A stretch of 46,643 nt of DNA from JACQHJ01 sp964624955 (GCA_964624955.1 CAZUZF010000002.1:1-46643); one strand, 5' to 3'. Positions 36,121 to 43,646 are shown, numbered from the stretch's first letter. Notes: generated by a model not told the origin, from the sequence alone. Program-made: numbers and translations.

Positions 36121-37643
36121 GTTTTTGGAACAACTTGATAAACTCGATAATAAGAACCGTTATTTCCTTGCTCTACCTGAAATATTAATTCTAAAGGAAA
36201 GTCAGCTGGTATAACCTGGTGTTCTTTTTGATAAAAGATAAAATAGGTCGGCATTTTCTTTGCATATTTCAAAACCTCTTTTGGAAATTTATCAACCGGC
36301 CAGTAGCCTTTTATAATGACGTTTTTATTATCTACCAAATACATTTCCATTGCCTCTGGCATTAATCCAAATGTACCTTGGGTTGCAACGAAGATTTTTT
36401 TGTCATAAGACTCTTTTTTAAAAAATGCAACACTCTCCTTTACTCCCCAGCCGGCAGCCCAGTTGTTTACATATTGGCTGTTATCTGCTTTTGCAATTTG
36501 TGAATTTATAGGATCATAAGCAAACTGAAAAGATACAAATCCGCTATAACCAACAAAGACAATCGTTAATACAACTGTGTAGATAACGTTGGGAATTTTC
36601 AGTTTAATTTGTTGACTTGTAAAGGTAATTAGATACTCAAGTCCCCAAGCAGCTTGTGGCAAAAGCATTAAGCTCATAAAGAAAATAAATCTTGGGAAGA
36701 TTACTCTTCCAAAAAGGGCAAGGGCTACAAATGGAAGAAGAAAATAAAGAGAAAGAAGTGCTTTTTCTTTGGTAAATTTTGTAATAAATATATATGAAAT
36801 AACAATTAAAGCAAGGTATGGCAATTTCAAATACTGTGTAAGCCAGCTGAATAAACCGTTAAGATTCCCTATAAAAAAAGTAAAGGGATGCTCAAGCCAC
36901 TCGTTAAGAGGGTAAACAAAGATTGCATTCTTGGCACTGATCATCTGAAAAAGAGGAGAAAGTCTTAAAATATTGTATAGACCGTAGGCAATAGCCGCTG
37001 AAAATCCCGCAAATACAATAAATCTTAAAAGTTTTTTTACTATTTCTTTATCCTTAAAATTAAAAAGGATAAGTAAAAACGGCAAAAGATAAATACTGAA
37101 AAAATTTGCAGTTTTTGTAAGTACACCTGCCGCTATAACAAAACCAAGGGTATAAGCTATATCAAGTCTGGTTTTTCTTACTAAAACAACTGAAAAATAT
37201 GTTGCCCAGACAAAAAAAGTTCCAACCATACTATCATATAAAGCCATTCTGTCTAAAACTTGGGCAAAGGGATAGAACACATAAAGAATTGAAGATAAGA
37301 ATGCAGTCCTTCTACTTTTAAAAAGCTCGTAGGTCAAAAACCAAAGACCAATCATAGTAAAAAAACCACTCACTACAGAAACAAGTCTTGCTGCAATAAG
37401 GGGGTCATTGATAAATTTCATAAAAACTATTACTGCCCAGACAAACATAGGCTGTTTTCCATCGGTTAAAGAGATAAATCTCCATGAGGAATCGTTTAGG
37501 GCAATCTGTGCCCACCTGGTATAAATTGCCTCATCTGTAAACATTGGGAGCCTATCTAGAAAAATTAACCTTAAAAGAAAATAAGAAGCAACGATAAAGA
37601 CAGATAGTATAATTTCATTCCTAAACCTGGATAAAAGCTTCAT
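36117..37643 (-). CDS. GT-C glycosyltransferase, ArnT/PMT_2-like
   Basis: A 508-residue polytopic membrane protein and the most canonical ArnT/PMT_2 member in the window. The first outside loop reads MFTDEAIYTRW (residues 34-44), followed by SLTDGKQPMFVW (58-69). TDExxYxxW and K-x-P are the standard landmarks of this family. It transfers a sugar from a polyprenyl-phosphate donor to a lipid, glycan or protein acceptor outside; the acceptor is unknown here. It is the first gene of the run ending at 23423. A TTGATT-17-TATAAT promoter lies immediately upstream with its -10 box 6 bases before the ATG, so the mRNA is predicted to be leaderless. Confidence 0.86.
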   Translation of the reverse strand: MKLLSRFRNEIILSVFIVASYFLLRLIFLDRLPMFTDEAIYTRWAQIALNDSSWRFISLTDGKQPMFVWAVIVFMKFINDPLIAARLVSVVSGFFTMIGLWFLTYELFKSRRTAFLSSILYVFYPFAQVLDRMALYDSMVGTFFVWATYFSVVLVRKTRLDIAYTLGFVIAAGVLTKTANFFSIYLLPFLLILFNFKDKEIVKKLLRFIVFAGFSAAIAYGLYNILRLSPLFQMISAKNAIFVYPLNEWLEHPFTFFIGNLNGLFSWLTQYLKLPYLALIVISYIFITKFTKEKALLSLYFLLPFVALALFGRVIFPRFIFFMSLMLLPQAAWGLEYLITFTSQQIKLKIPNVIYTVVLTIVFVGYSGFVSFQFAYDPINSQIAKADNSQYVNNWAAGWGVKESVAFFKKESYDKKIFVATQGTFGLMPEAMEMYLVDNKNVIIKGYWPVDKFPKEVLKYAKKMPTYFIFYQKEHQVIPADFPLELIFQVEQGNNGSYYRVYQVVPKT

Positions 37644-37649
37644 ATAAAG

Positions 37650-37678
37650 ATTATATTCTATGTATGTATTTCAATCAA
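37650..37678 (-). promoter_or_regulatory. Sigma70-type promoter of the 14-kb glycan operon, leaderless geometry
   Basis: On the minus strand TTGATT (37673-37678), a 17-base spacer and a perfect TATAAT (37650-37655) are followed by CTTTAT and the ATG at 37643. With the usual 6-7 base distance, transcription would start on or next to the A of ATG. There is no room for a Shine-Dalgarno site. The same 12 bases from -10 to start codon recur at 40320-40331. Confidence 0.72.
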
Positions 37679-37692
37679 TGTTTATACTAAGG

Positions 37693-38349
37693 TTATACTA
37701 TTGCCTTCTCGGGAGAGATCTGAGGAATTTTAGATCCAGGAAGATAAAGCCTACCTTCAATAATTAGTTGGAATATGTTTGCAGGCGTAACGCCTGGAAG
37801 AGTCTCAATACCTACCTCTTCTCTTGCTAAATCTGGGAACGCTACTATTAATTCACCCTCAACTACCTTTTCTGCTATATCAGCATCACGCTCGTCCACG
37901 AAGGTATGTAGCATTACAACGTCTCGCAATACTGCCTTTGTTCCTTCATTTTCTACCTCCTCAAAAGTATCTAGTGCCAAAGCTACATCTGGAACGACAT
38001 CCCAAGGCTCCTCTGAAGGGTCAAAATAAGCAAGATCAGTTCCCCTTCTTGCTTCTCTCATGGACTTTTGTAATGCTATGATACGCTTTGTGTAGTCTGG
38101 ATTTATGTCGGCAATTCTTCTCCATGCTAAATCTACTGGTTGCCAGGAACCCTGTGATCCATTATATTGCCTAGTCCTATCAATCAAATGTCTTTCTGCA
38201 ATTCTTTCGGCGATACAAGCTAAGCTTGTTCCTTGTACTGAAAGTTCTTTAGGTGTAACAAGAGGTCTCACTGCACCAGAAGTCCCATTAAGATCTAAGC
38301 TAGGCTGTTGAGGAATTGTTCTACCTTCTTCACCTGGAAATCCTGCCAT
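37693..38349 (-). CDS. Soluble orphan protein of unknown function
   Basis: A 218-residue protein that I do not recognise. It has no signal peptide or membrane helix. The first 35 residues are rich in G, P and S and probably disordered. The middle (about 35-120) is mixed and basic. The remainder is strongly acidic with helix-forming stretches (LALDTFEEVENEGTKAV, VDERDADIAEKVV). The DNA is visibly richer in G+C than the flanking glycosyltransferase genes, partly because the protein is hydrophilic. The gene interrupts the glycan locus, stands alone between two operons, and has its own good promoter. The long frame, the clean promoter and protein-like composition argue that it is real. Confidence 0.7.
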   Translation of the reverse strand: MAGFPGEEGRTIPQQPSLDLNGTSGAVRPLVTPKELSVQGTSLACIAERIAERHLIDRTRQYNGSQGSWQPVDLAWRRIADINPDYTKRIIALQKSMREARRGTDLAYFDPSEEPWDVVPDVALALDTFEEVENEGTKAVLRDVVMLHTFVDERDADIAEKVVEGELIVAFPDLAREEVGIETLPGVTPANIFQLIIEGRLYLPGSKIPQISPEKAIV

Positions 38350-38355
38350 AGACGG

Positions 38356-38384
38356 AATATACCAGAAGAAATAAGCAATATCAA
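38356..38384 (-). promoter_or_regulatory. Sigma70-type promoter of the 218-aa orphan gene, leaderless geometry
   Basis: TTGATA (38379-38384; 5 of 6 consensus), a 17-base spacer and TATATT (38356-38361; 5 of 6) lie on the minus strand. The -10 box ends 6 bases before the ATG at 38349, predicting transcription from the start codon itself. The promoter sits in the 39-base gap after the GT87-like gene. Confidence 0.72.
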
Positions 38385-38388
38385 TAGG

Positions 38389-39564
38389 TTATTTTGAAAA
38401 TAGTTTTAGCTTTGCAAAATATAGAATTGTGAAAGTTATTGTGGCAAATAACCCAAGATATTCAATATTTACAATTATTTGCGGGTATCCTTTTGCATAG
38501 TCTGTCATATAAACATATACAACATAAATTAGAACCATAAATATTGAGGCAAGCAAACACGGTATAAATATAAAATATTTTCTTGATACAAACGCACATA
38601 AGGAAAGAGGAAAAATTAAATACCAGGGCTGAAAAGTAGTCCTAAGTGTTGCAAAAACCACTGCAACCAAAGAAAATACAACACCAATTAAAAATATATT
38701 TTCCCAAATTACCTTTTTTTGTGTCTTTTCAAAATAATAAATTAGGACAAAAATTGGAAGAAGAACACCTGTTGAAAATTTAATCCCTATGGAAAAGATT
38801 AAAGAAAGCAAAGACAAAGCTTTCCTTTTAGTTAAATAAAGATAAATTGCCAAAAGCGCAAAAAATACTAATGGAAAGTCGTTATGCGCAGAAACCAACC
38901 CTTCAATTAAGATAAGAGGGTTAAATGCAAAAAACACTGTGTTAAAGATCGCATTCTTTGGGAAAAGAATATTTGATATTTTATAGATTAAATAAACACT
39001 TCCAAGAAAGGATAGTCCAATCATTATCTTAAATAAAAAAAACGTTGGTAAAAACATATTAAATCCAATAAAAGACAAGGGTACTGTTAAAGCTAGCCAG
39101 CTTGGGCCGTAAGGATAAACTCTGTGAGTCCAACGCATAAAGTTAAGCATTGGATCATTTGTAAAATCCAAAGGCTTATGAAGATACGGATTTTGTCCAT
39201 AGTGAGTTAATATTTTTGCGTCAAAAATATAATTAAAAAGATCATAAGAAAATGCATTATATGAAAATACCAAAATTATAAATGTTAGAAAAATAAGTAT
39301 TTTGGTTGTATTTAATTTCAGCTTTTCTTTTTTTGCAAGATATAAAAACGATAAATAAAACAAAAACAGTAAAAAGGAGATTACAGAAAATATCAATGTA
39401 GAAAGCGGTCTATCAAAAAACCCAATATATTGAAGTTGTTTTTGTAAGGCTTGATAAATAGAGCTTTGGGATAAAGTTAGACTTAAATCTACCTGAGTAA
39501 AAGAATAAAAAAATAAAGCAATTACTACTATTATATATAGGGAGAAAAGATTTATTCTTTTCAT
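38389..39564 (-). CDS. GT-C membrane glycosyltransferase, MptB/GT87-like
   Basis: A 391-residue polytopic membrane protein. It has SYDLFNYIFDAK (residues 106-117), YPYGPSW (150-156), FNPLILIEGLVSAHND (214-229) and FQPWYLIFPLS. The SAHND loop after an NPL segment is typical of MptB/GT87-like alpha-mannosyltransferases that use polyprenyl-phosphate mannose. The family ordinarily acts outside the membrane. It is a paralogue of the partial gene at 1-934. It is encoded directly after an ALG5/DPM-like synthase (4-base overlap), an arrangement that suggests the pair makes and uses one polyprenyl-phosphate sugar. The exact sugar is not known. Confidence 0.83.
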   Translation of the reverse strand: MKRINLFSLYIIVVIALFFYSFTQVDLSLTLSQSSIYQALQKQLQYIGFFDRPLSTLIFSVISFLLFLFYLSFLYLAKKEKLKLNTTKILIFLTFIILVFSYNAFSYDLFNYIFDAKILTHYGQNPYLHKPLDFTNDPMLNFMRWTHRVYPYGPSWLALTVPLSFIGFNMFLPTFFLFKIMIGLSFLGSVYLIYKISNILFPKNAIFNTVFFAFNPLILIEGLVSAHNDFPLVFFALLAIYLYLTKRKALSLLSLIFSIGIKFSTGVLLPIFVLIYYFEKTQKKVIWENIFLIGVVFSLVAVVFATLRTTFQPWYLIFPLSLCAFVSRKYFIFIPCLLASIFMVLIYVVYVYMTDYAKGYPQIIVNIEYLGLFATITFTILYFAKLKLFSK

Positions 39565-40319
39565 AAATCATTGTATTTTCCTGTTAAAGAATTAAATCTT
39601 ATACGCACAAGGTCCTCAACCGCCTCTATAGAGTCTTTGATGGGACTTACCCTTCTTGATTCAACATACAGCCATTCAACAGGAACTTCTTTTATCTTAT
39701 ATCCCATTTTTTCAGCAAGATATAAAAGTTCAACGTCAAATCCAGCTTTTACGGATGAACCAGATATTTTTACAAATCCATTATGTAAAGACTGGATTTT
39801 TGAAAAAAGCCTATCTGATGCGTCTTTTCTAAAAAGCTTAAAACCGCACTGTGTATCGGAAACATCTCTTACTCCTACCAGAATTGACCTCATTATCATC
39901 ATTCCTTTTGCCATTAAAAGCCTTGTCCAGGGAGCACCCTTTCTTTGAGAGTTTCTACTCCCTATTACAACGTCATATTTTTTGGTAAAAGGTAAAAGGT
40001 GATTTACCTCTTCAATTGGAGTTGCCTGATCCATGTCTGTAAACAAAACAAACTCTCCTTTTGAAGCAAGCATTCCCGAGGTTACTGCTCCGGCTTTACC
40101 CAGATGTTGGTTTTTTATTATCCTAAACTGGGGACTTTCTTTTATAAACCTTTCAACGTATTCAATGCTTCCATCATCAGATCCGTCATCTACAATGATA
40201 ACCTCATAATTATACTTTTGTTTTTCTAGGAAATGTTCAACCCTGTCTAGTACTCCTTTTCGAAGATTTGTCATTTCATTATATGAGGGGATTACAACGG
40301 AAAGATAGATTTTACTCAC
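39561..40319 (-). CDS. GT2 dolichyl/polyprenyl-phosphate glucose synthase, ALG5-like
   Basis: A 252-residue soluble GT2 enzyme. It has VVIPSYNEMTNLRKG (residues 8-22), IIVDDGSDDGS (41-51), HLGKAGAVTSGML (72-84), the metal and donor site FTDMDQATP (93-101), IGSRNSQRKGAP and TQCGFKLFRKDA. TDMD-x-[AS]-TP and the GSR loop are typical of the ALG5/DPG-synthase group, which makes polyprenyl-phosphate glucose from UDP-glucose; related members use mannose. The start codon is GTG at 40319; an ATG two bases further upstream is out of frame and meets a stop at once. A TATAAT box ends 6 bases before the GTG. It is co-transcribed with the GT87-like gene. Confidence 0.86.
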   Translation of the reverse strand: MSKIYLSVVIPSYNEMTNLRKGVLDRVEHFLEKQKYNYEVIIVDDGSDDGSIEYVERFIKESPQFRIIKNQHLGKAGAVTSGMLASKGEFVLFTDMDQATPIEEVNHLLPFTKKYDVVIGSRNSQRKGAPWTRLLMAKGMMIMRSILVGVRDVSDTQCGFKLFRKDASDRLFSKIQSLHNGFVKISGSSVKAGFDVELLYLAEKMGYKIKEVPVEWLYVESRRVSPIKDSIEAVEDLVRIRFNSLTGKYNDL

Positions 40320-40325
40320 ATAAAG

Positions 40326-40354
40326 ATTATAGCGAAAAATTAGGTACGAAACAA
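40326..40354 (-). promoter_or_regulatory. Sigma70-type promoter of the ALG5-like/GT87-like pair, leaderless geometry
   Basis: TTGTTT (40349-40354), a 17-base spacer and a perfect TATAAT (40326-40331) on the minus strand are followed by CTTTAT and the GTG start at 40319. The stretch from -10 box to start codon is identical to the one before the gene at 37643. Transcription is predicted to begin at or next to the start codon. Confidence 0.68.
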
Positions 40355-40365
40355 ATAAACTCTAT

Positions 40366-40743
40366 TTATGCTGCTAACCTGTCTCTATAGACTATAAAGC
40401 CAATCATGTTTCCCCTGTCCGTTGGATCCACACCCCTAAAAACAATTAGTCTTCTATCATGAGGAATGTGATAGCTAATTGCTCTGAGTAGATGGTCACT
40501 TACATTGGGCCGTTTTATTACTTCCTTAGTTGGAACATGCCTAAATACACATGTGCCATCTTCCATTGCCTCAAGCTCCTCAACCATCATTGCTGATCTT
40601 GTTATTGGATGTACTCCTTCCGTAAGTATTTCCCTTCTTATAACGGCTGATTGATAATCCCCAGCCATTATTTGCTGTGCAACTTTAATAGCATCTTCAG
40701 TTGGAACAGGCATGGGTCTTAGGAAATATCTCTCTATTGGCAT
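40366..40743 (-). CDS. Small soluble orphan protein of unknown function
   Basis: A 125-residue protein without membrane helices or signal peptide that I do not recognise. It opens MPIERYFLRPMPVPTEDAIKV, has a basic/acidic centre (TRSAMMVEELEAMEDGTCVF, SYHIPHDRRLIVFRG) and ends FIVYRDRLAA, suggesting a compact alpha/beta fold. Its DNA is less AT-rich than the glycosyltransferase genes, like the other orphan at 37693-38349. It has its own promoter and is divergent from the tRNA gene. No similarity to the other orphan is apparent to the eye. Confidence 0.65.
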   Translation of the reverse strand: MPIERYFLRPMPVPTEDAIKVAQQIMAGDYQSAVIRREILTEGVHPITRSAMMVEELEAMEDGTCVFRHVPTKEVIKRPNVSDHLLRAISYHIPHDRRLIVFRGVDPTDRGNMIGFIVYRDRLAA

Positions 40744-40756
40744 AATTAAGAACTAG

Positions 40757-40785
40757 ATTATATAGATTCATTTTAAATTTCGCAA
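40757..40785 (-). promoter_or_regulatory. Sigma70-type promoter of the 125-aa orphan gene
   Basis: TTGCGA (40780-40785; 4 of 6), a 17-base spacer and a perfect TATAAT (40757-40762) on the minus strand precede the ATG at 40743 by 13 bases. The leader would be only about 6 bases, too short for a Shine-Dalgarno site. The region is shared with the divergent tRNA promoter. Confidence 0.65.
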
Positions 40786-40797
40786 CCTAAGCTTAAG

Positions 40798-40826
40798 TTG
40801 TTAGAAAACAGATTTTGGGGTAAAAT
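40798..40826 (+). promoter_or_regulatory. Promoter of the tRNA-Glu gene
   Basis: TTGTTA (40798-40803; 4 of 6), a 17-base spacer and TAAAAT (40821-40826; 5 of 6) on the plus strand. The expected start near 40833 lies 3 bases before the mature 5' end of the tRNA at 40836, a sensible distance for a singly transcribed tRNA. Confidence 0.72.
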
Positions 40827-40835
40827 AAGCTTTAA

Positions 40836-40909
40836 GCCCCCGTCGTCTAGCGGCTTAGGATATCTGATTCTCATTCAGAAGATCACCGGTTCAAATCCGG
40901 TCGGGGGTA
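40836..40909 (+). tRNA. tRNA-Glu (anticodon CTC)
   Basis: The sequence folds as a full cloverleaf. The acceptor stem GCCCCCG pairs with CGGGGGT (with a G-U pair at 1-72). The D arm opens GTCTAG. The anticodon stem TCTGA/TCAGA surrounds loop TTCTCAT with anticodon CTC at 40870-40872. The T stem ACCGG/CCGGT encloses TTCAAAT. The layout matches bacterial tRNA-Glu. The discriminator base is A and the following bases are CAAA, so no CCA is encoded and it must be added by the CCA-adding enzyme. It reads GAG codons; the isoacceptor for GAA must be elsewhere. No clear terminator hairpin follows before the convergent ATPase gene end at 40942. Confidence 0.95.
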
Positions 40910-40941
40910 CAAACCTCAAAAGCTTAACAATATATAATCTA

Positions 40942-43173
40942 TTAAATCTCAATTAACTGTTTTTCAGCTCTGTTTAGAAGAACCGCATTGGTTGCAACAA
41001 TAATTGAAGAAATACTCATAAGAAGTGCTGAGATTTCAGGACGAAGCGATAATCCAAAATTAGGATATAAAACCCCTGCAGCAATTGGAATTGCCAAAAG
41101 ATTATAAATTGATGCCCAGAAAAGATTTTGTTTCATTTTTAAAACTGTTGCCTTTGACAGCCTTATAGCTCTTAATACATCAGCTGGATCAGATTTCATC
41201 AAAACTACTTTTGCAGTTTCAATGGCAACATCAGTTCCTGCTCCAATTGCAATTCCAATGTCAGCTTGAGCCAAGGCTGGCGCATCGTTGACACCGTCTC
41301 CAACCATTGCCACAAACTTACCCTCGCTTTGCAGTTTTTTGACATATTTTGCTTTATCTTGGGGAAGTACTTCGGAAAATATACGCTCAATTCCTATCTC
41401 TTTACCAATTGTATCACCGGTTTTTTTGTTATCTCCAGTTATCATAGCCACTTCAAGACCTAAGTTTCTCATTTTTTCAACGGCTTTTTTGGCAGTTGGC
41501 TTTATTGGATCCAAAGCAGCCGCAACTCCTGCAATTTTTCCATTAACTGCCAAAATCATGATTGTCTTTCCATCTAGAAGAAGTTTGTCTATGTCTTTTT
41601 TAAGAGGAGAAATATCAATCTTGTTATCACTCATAAGTTTTATGGTCCCAATCAACACATGTTTTCCGTCAACCCTTGCTTCAACACCATGGCCTTCTAT
41701 ATTTTTAAAACTTTCAACTCTTTGGGAAACTTTAATTTTCCTTTTTTCTACTTCTTCTAAAACTGCCTTACTTAAAGGATGCCCTGATTTTTCCTCTGCT
41801 GCTGCATCAAAAGCAAGGATTTCTTCCTCCCTAAACCCCTTTATTGCTACCACATCTGTTATCTTGGGCTTTCCCTCTGTTAATGTTCCTGTTTTATCCA
41901 AAACTACGGCATTAATTTTAGAAGTTTGCTCCAGCGTTGGCGCATCTTTTATGAGTATATTGTGCTTTGCGCCAAGGCCTGTTCCAACTGCAACAGCTGT
42001 TGGTGTTGCAAGACCGAGCGCATCAGGACAGGCAATAACCACAGTTGAAATGGCAAAAGTTAAAGCAAACATTAAGGTTTGACCCAAAATTAGAAACCAG
42101 ACGCTAAAAGTTAAAAGTCCTCCGCCAACAGCTACGATTACAAGATATTTTGCAAATCTATCAGCTATTTTTTGGCCCGGTGCTTTAGAATTTTGGGCAG
42201 TTTCAACAAGCTTTACTATCTGGGCAAGGGCTGTATCCTCTCCAATCTTAGTTGCCTTAAACTTAACAGAGCCCGATGTATTGATTGATCCGCCAATTAC
42301 CATGTCTTCCTTTTTCTTCTCAACAGGAATTGACTCTCCGGTTACCAAAGATTCATCTATTGCAGTATCTCCCTCAATAATCTGCCCATCAACCGGTACT
42401 TTGTCCCCTGGTTTTAATAAAATAATGTCTCCTAATTTAACCTCTGAGGTTGGGATAAGTTTTTCTTTTCCGTTTACAATTACTCTTGCCTGTGGCGGAA
42501 CAAGATTAAAAAGAGCCTGCAGCGCATCGGTTGTTCCCCTTCTTGATTTCATTTCCATCCAGTGGCCAAATAAAACAAAGGTTATTAAAAGGGCTGCTGC
42601 TTCATAATACGAATCGCTGCTTCCTAAAAATGTAAGGATAACGCTAAAGACATAGGCGGCGGTTATGCCAACCGCAATTAAAACAGCCATATTTAAAGTC
42701 TTTGCAAGCAGTGCTTTATAAGTAGAGTATAAAAATATCCAGCCAGAATAGAAAAAAACCGGTGTGGTTAATAAAAATAATAACCAAGGGGTTGGAATAA
42801 AGGCAGGCAAACTTAGCTTTAGAACTTCTCTGCCTAAAGGCGAATAGGCAATAATTGGAAGGGAAAGAATTAAAGCAAAGAAGAATTTATTGCGAATGTC
42901 AATTTCCATAAGCCTTGCCATCTCTCTTCCGGCAAGTCCTCCATGTTCCATGCCCATAGTCATACTCATGCTCATTTTAAATTTTTCCCAAAAAGACAAT
43001 TTAGATGTTTCCATTTTATGATTACCATGTTTAATTTCCTTTTCTTTTATATCTTGTAAGGGTTTATGTTTGACTTCAACTAAATCCATTCCACACTTTG
43101 GACATCTTCCGAAGCTTTCGGAAATAACATCTTTGTGCATTGGACATGTATAAACAATTTTATTTTTATTCAT
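40942..43173 (-). CDS. P1B-type heavy-metal (probably copper) ATPase with CPD motif
   Basis: A 743-residue P-type ATPase. The N-terminus is a heavy-metal-binding domain of the YTCPMHxDV...CPKCGMDL type (residues 8-31). A Met/His-rich linker follows (MSMSMTMGMEHGG, 67-79), then membrane helices. TGES (278-281) is the actuator, DKTGT (426-430) holds the phosphorylated D426, SGHPLSKA (463-470) is the nucleotide-binding HP motif, and GDGVND (625-630) is the hinge. The transmembrane metal motif reads CPD (382-384), where CopA has CPC and CopB has CPH. The later YN (690-691) and MSxSSxxVxxNA (719-730) elements are those of Cu(I) exporters. It probably exports copper at the cost of ATP. The gene heads a cluster of metal/thiol genes; a 166-base gap separates it from the DUF5676-like gene. 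Confidence 0.92.
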   Translation of the reverse strand: MNKNKIVYTCPMHKDVISESFGRCPKCGMDLVEVKHKPLQDIKEKEIKHGNHKMETSKLSFWEKFKMSMSMTMGMEHGGLAGREMARLMEIDIRNKFFFALILSLPIIAYSPLGREVLKLSLPAFIPTPWLLFLLTTPVFFYSGWIFLYSTYKALLAKTLNMAVLIAVGITAAYVFSVILTFLGSSDSYYEAAALLITFVLFGHWMEMKSRRGTTDALQALFNLVPPQARVIVNGKEKLIPTSEVKLGDIILLKPGDKVPVDGQIIEGDTAIDESLVTGESIPVEKKKEDMVIGGSINTSGSVKFKATKIGEDTALAQIVKLVETAQNSKAPGQKIADRFAKYLVIVAVGGGLLTFSVWFLILGQTLMFALTFAISTVVIACPDALGLATPTAVAVGTGLGAKHNILIKDAPTLEQTSKINAVVLDKTGTLTEGKPKITDVVAIKGFREEEILAFDAAAEEKSGHPLSKAVLEEVEKRKIKVSQRVESFKNIEGHGVEARVDGKHVLIGTIKLMSDNKIDISPLKKDIDKLLLDGKTIMILAVNGKIAGVAAALDPIKPTAKKAVEKMRNLGLEVAMITGDNKKTGDTIGKEIGIERIFSEVLPQDKAKYVKKLQSEGKFVAMVGDGVNDAPALAQADIGIAIGAGTDVAIETAKVVLMKSDPADVLRAIRLSKATVLKMKQNLFWASIYNLLAIPIAAGVLYPNFGLSLRPEISALLMSISSIIVATNAVLLNRAEKQLIEI

Positions 43174-43295
43174 ATAAAACTATGTTTTCGTTAAAATCTT
43201 CTAACTCTGGGTTTTGCAACAATTATGGTTCATGCTTTTTTAATAGCATTTGTTAGCTCTTCAATAGCTTTTATCTAAGTCTTTAATTTTCTTTA

Positions 43296-43316
43296 TTTAT
43301 ACTAAAAAGGTATAAA
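43296..43316. promoter_or_regulatory. Inverted repeat in the gap before the ATPase gene, possible operator
   Basis: TTTATAC (43296-43302) and GTATAAA (43310-43316) form perfect 7-base arms around a 7-base centre. No T run follows on the minus strand, so it does not look like an intrinsic terminator for the DUF5676-like gene. It does not resemble the known CsoR or CopY operators. In such AT-rich DNA it may be chance. No strong promoter for the ATPase gene was found in 43174-43339. Confidence 0.3.
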
Positions 43317-43339
43317 ATTAAGATAAAGATCTTCAACTC

Positions 43340-43606
43340 TCAATTTTTTGCCAATTTATTATAAAGATAAGCCCCTGCAAAAAATATTACCCAAATATAA
43401 ACTACAAATGTAACTATTCCAAAAAGAAATGTTACCAAATCCATTGGGCTTGTCGCTTTTATGGCTTCTAGATTTATTGTATGGAACCAACTATTGGCAA
43501 TCCAAAGCAACAAATCAGGCGCAACAAAAGCAAGTAATCCGCACAGAGCAAAAGCAACTCCTCCAACTACTGCTGCCGTATTTGCAAGCGCTACTTCCTT
43601 TAACAT
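43340..43606 (-). CDS. DUF5676-like small membrane protein
   Basis: An 88-residue protein with two hydrophobic helices (about residues 10-32 and 58-80) joined by a loop containing SWFHTINLEAIKATSPMD, and a C-terminus of the YNKLAK type. The DxxxFLxGxxxFxxYxWxxxxxxAxLYN pattern resembles DUF5676, a small membrane family of unknown function often found near metal ATPases and YHS proteins. The start is set by a classical AGGAGG at 43615-43620, 8 bases before the ATG at 43606. The alternative in-frame GTG at 43613-43615 overlaps that site and cannot be the start. This is the clearest Shine-Dalgarno sequence in the window, in contrast to the leaderless geometry in the glycan locus. Confidence 0.8.
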   Translation of the reverse strand: MLKEVALANTAAVVGGVAFALCGLLAFVAPDLLLWIANSWFHTINLEAIKATSPMDLVTFLFGIVTFVVYIWVIFFAGAYLYNKLAKN

Positions 43607-43646
43607 ATTTCTCACCTCCTCTGTTTTTTATTTATATTTAATTAAA

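Noticed and set aside
40910..40941. Terminator between the tRNA and the ATPase gene
   Set aside because: The 32-base gap has no GC-rich stem or T run on either strand.
41288..42082. Plus-strand open frame of 264 codons opposite the ATPase gene
   Set aside because: It mirrors the conserved ATPase reading frame, has no recognisable motif, promoter or ribosome site, and low-complexity S/P/T-rich content typical of antisense reading.
43607..43615. GTG start of the DUF5676-like gene
   Set aside because: The GTG overlaps the AGGAGG site that serves the ATG 9 bases downstream.
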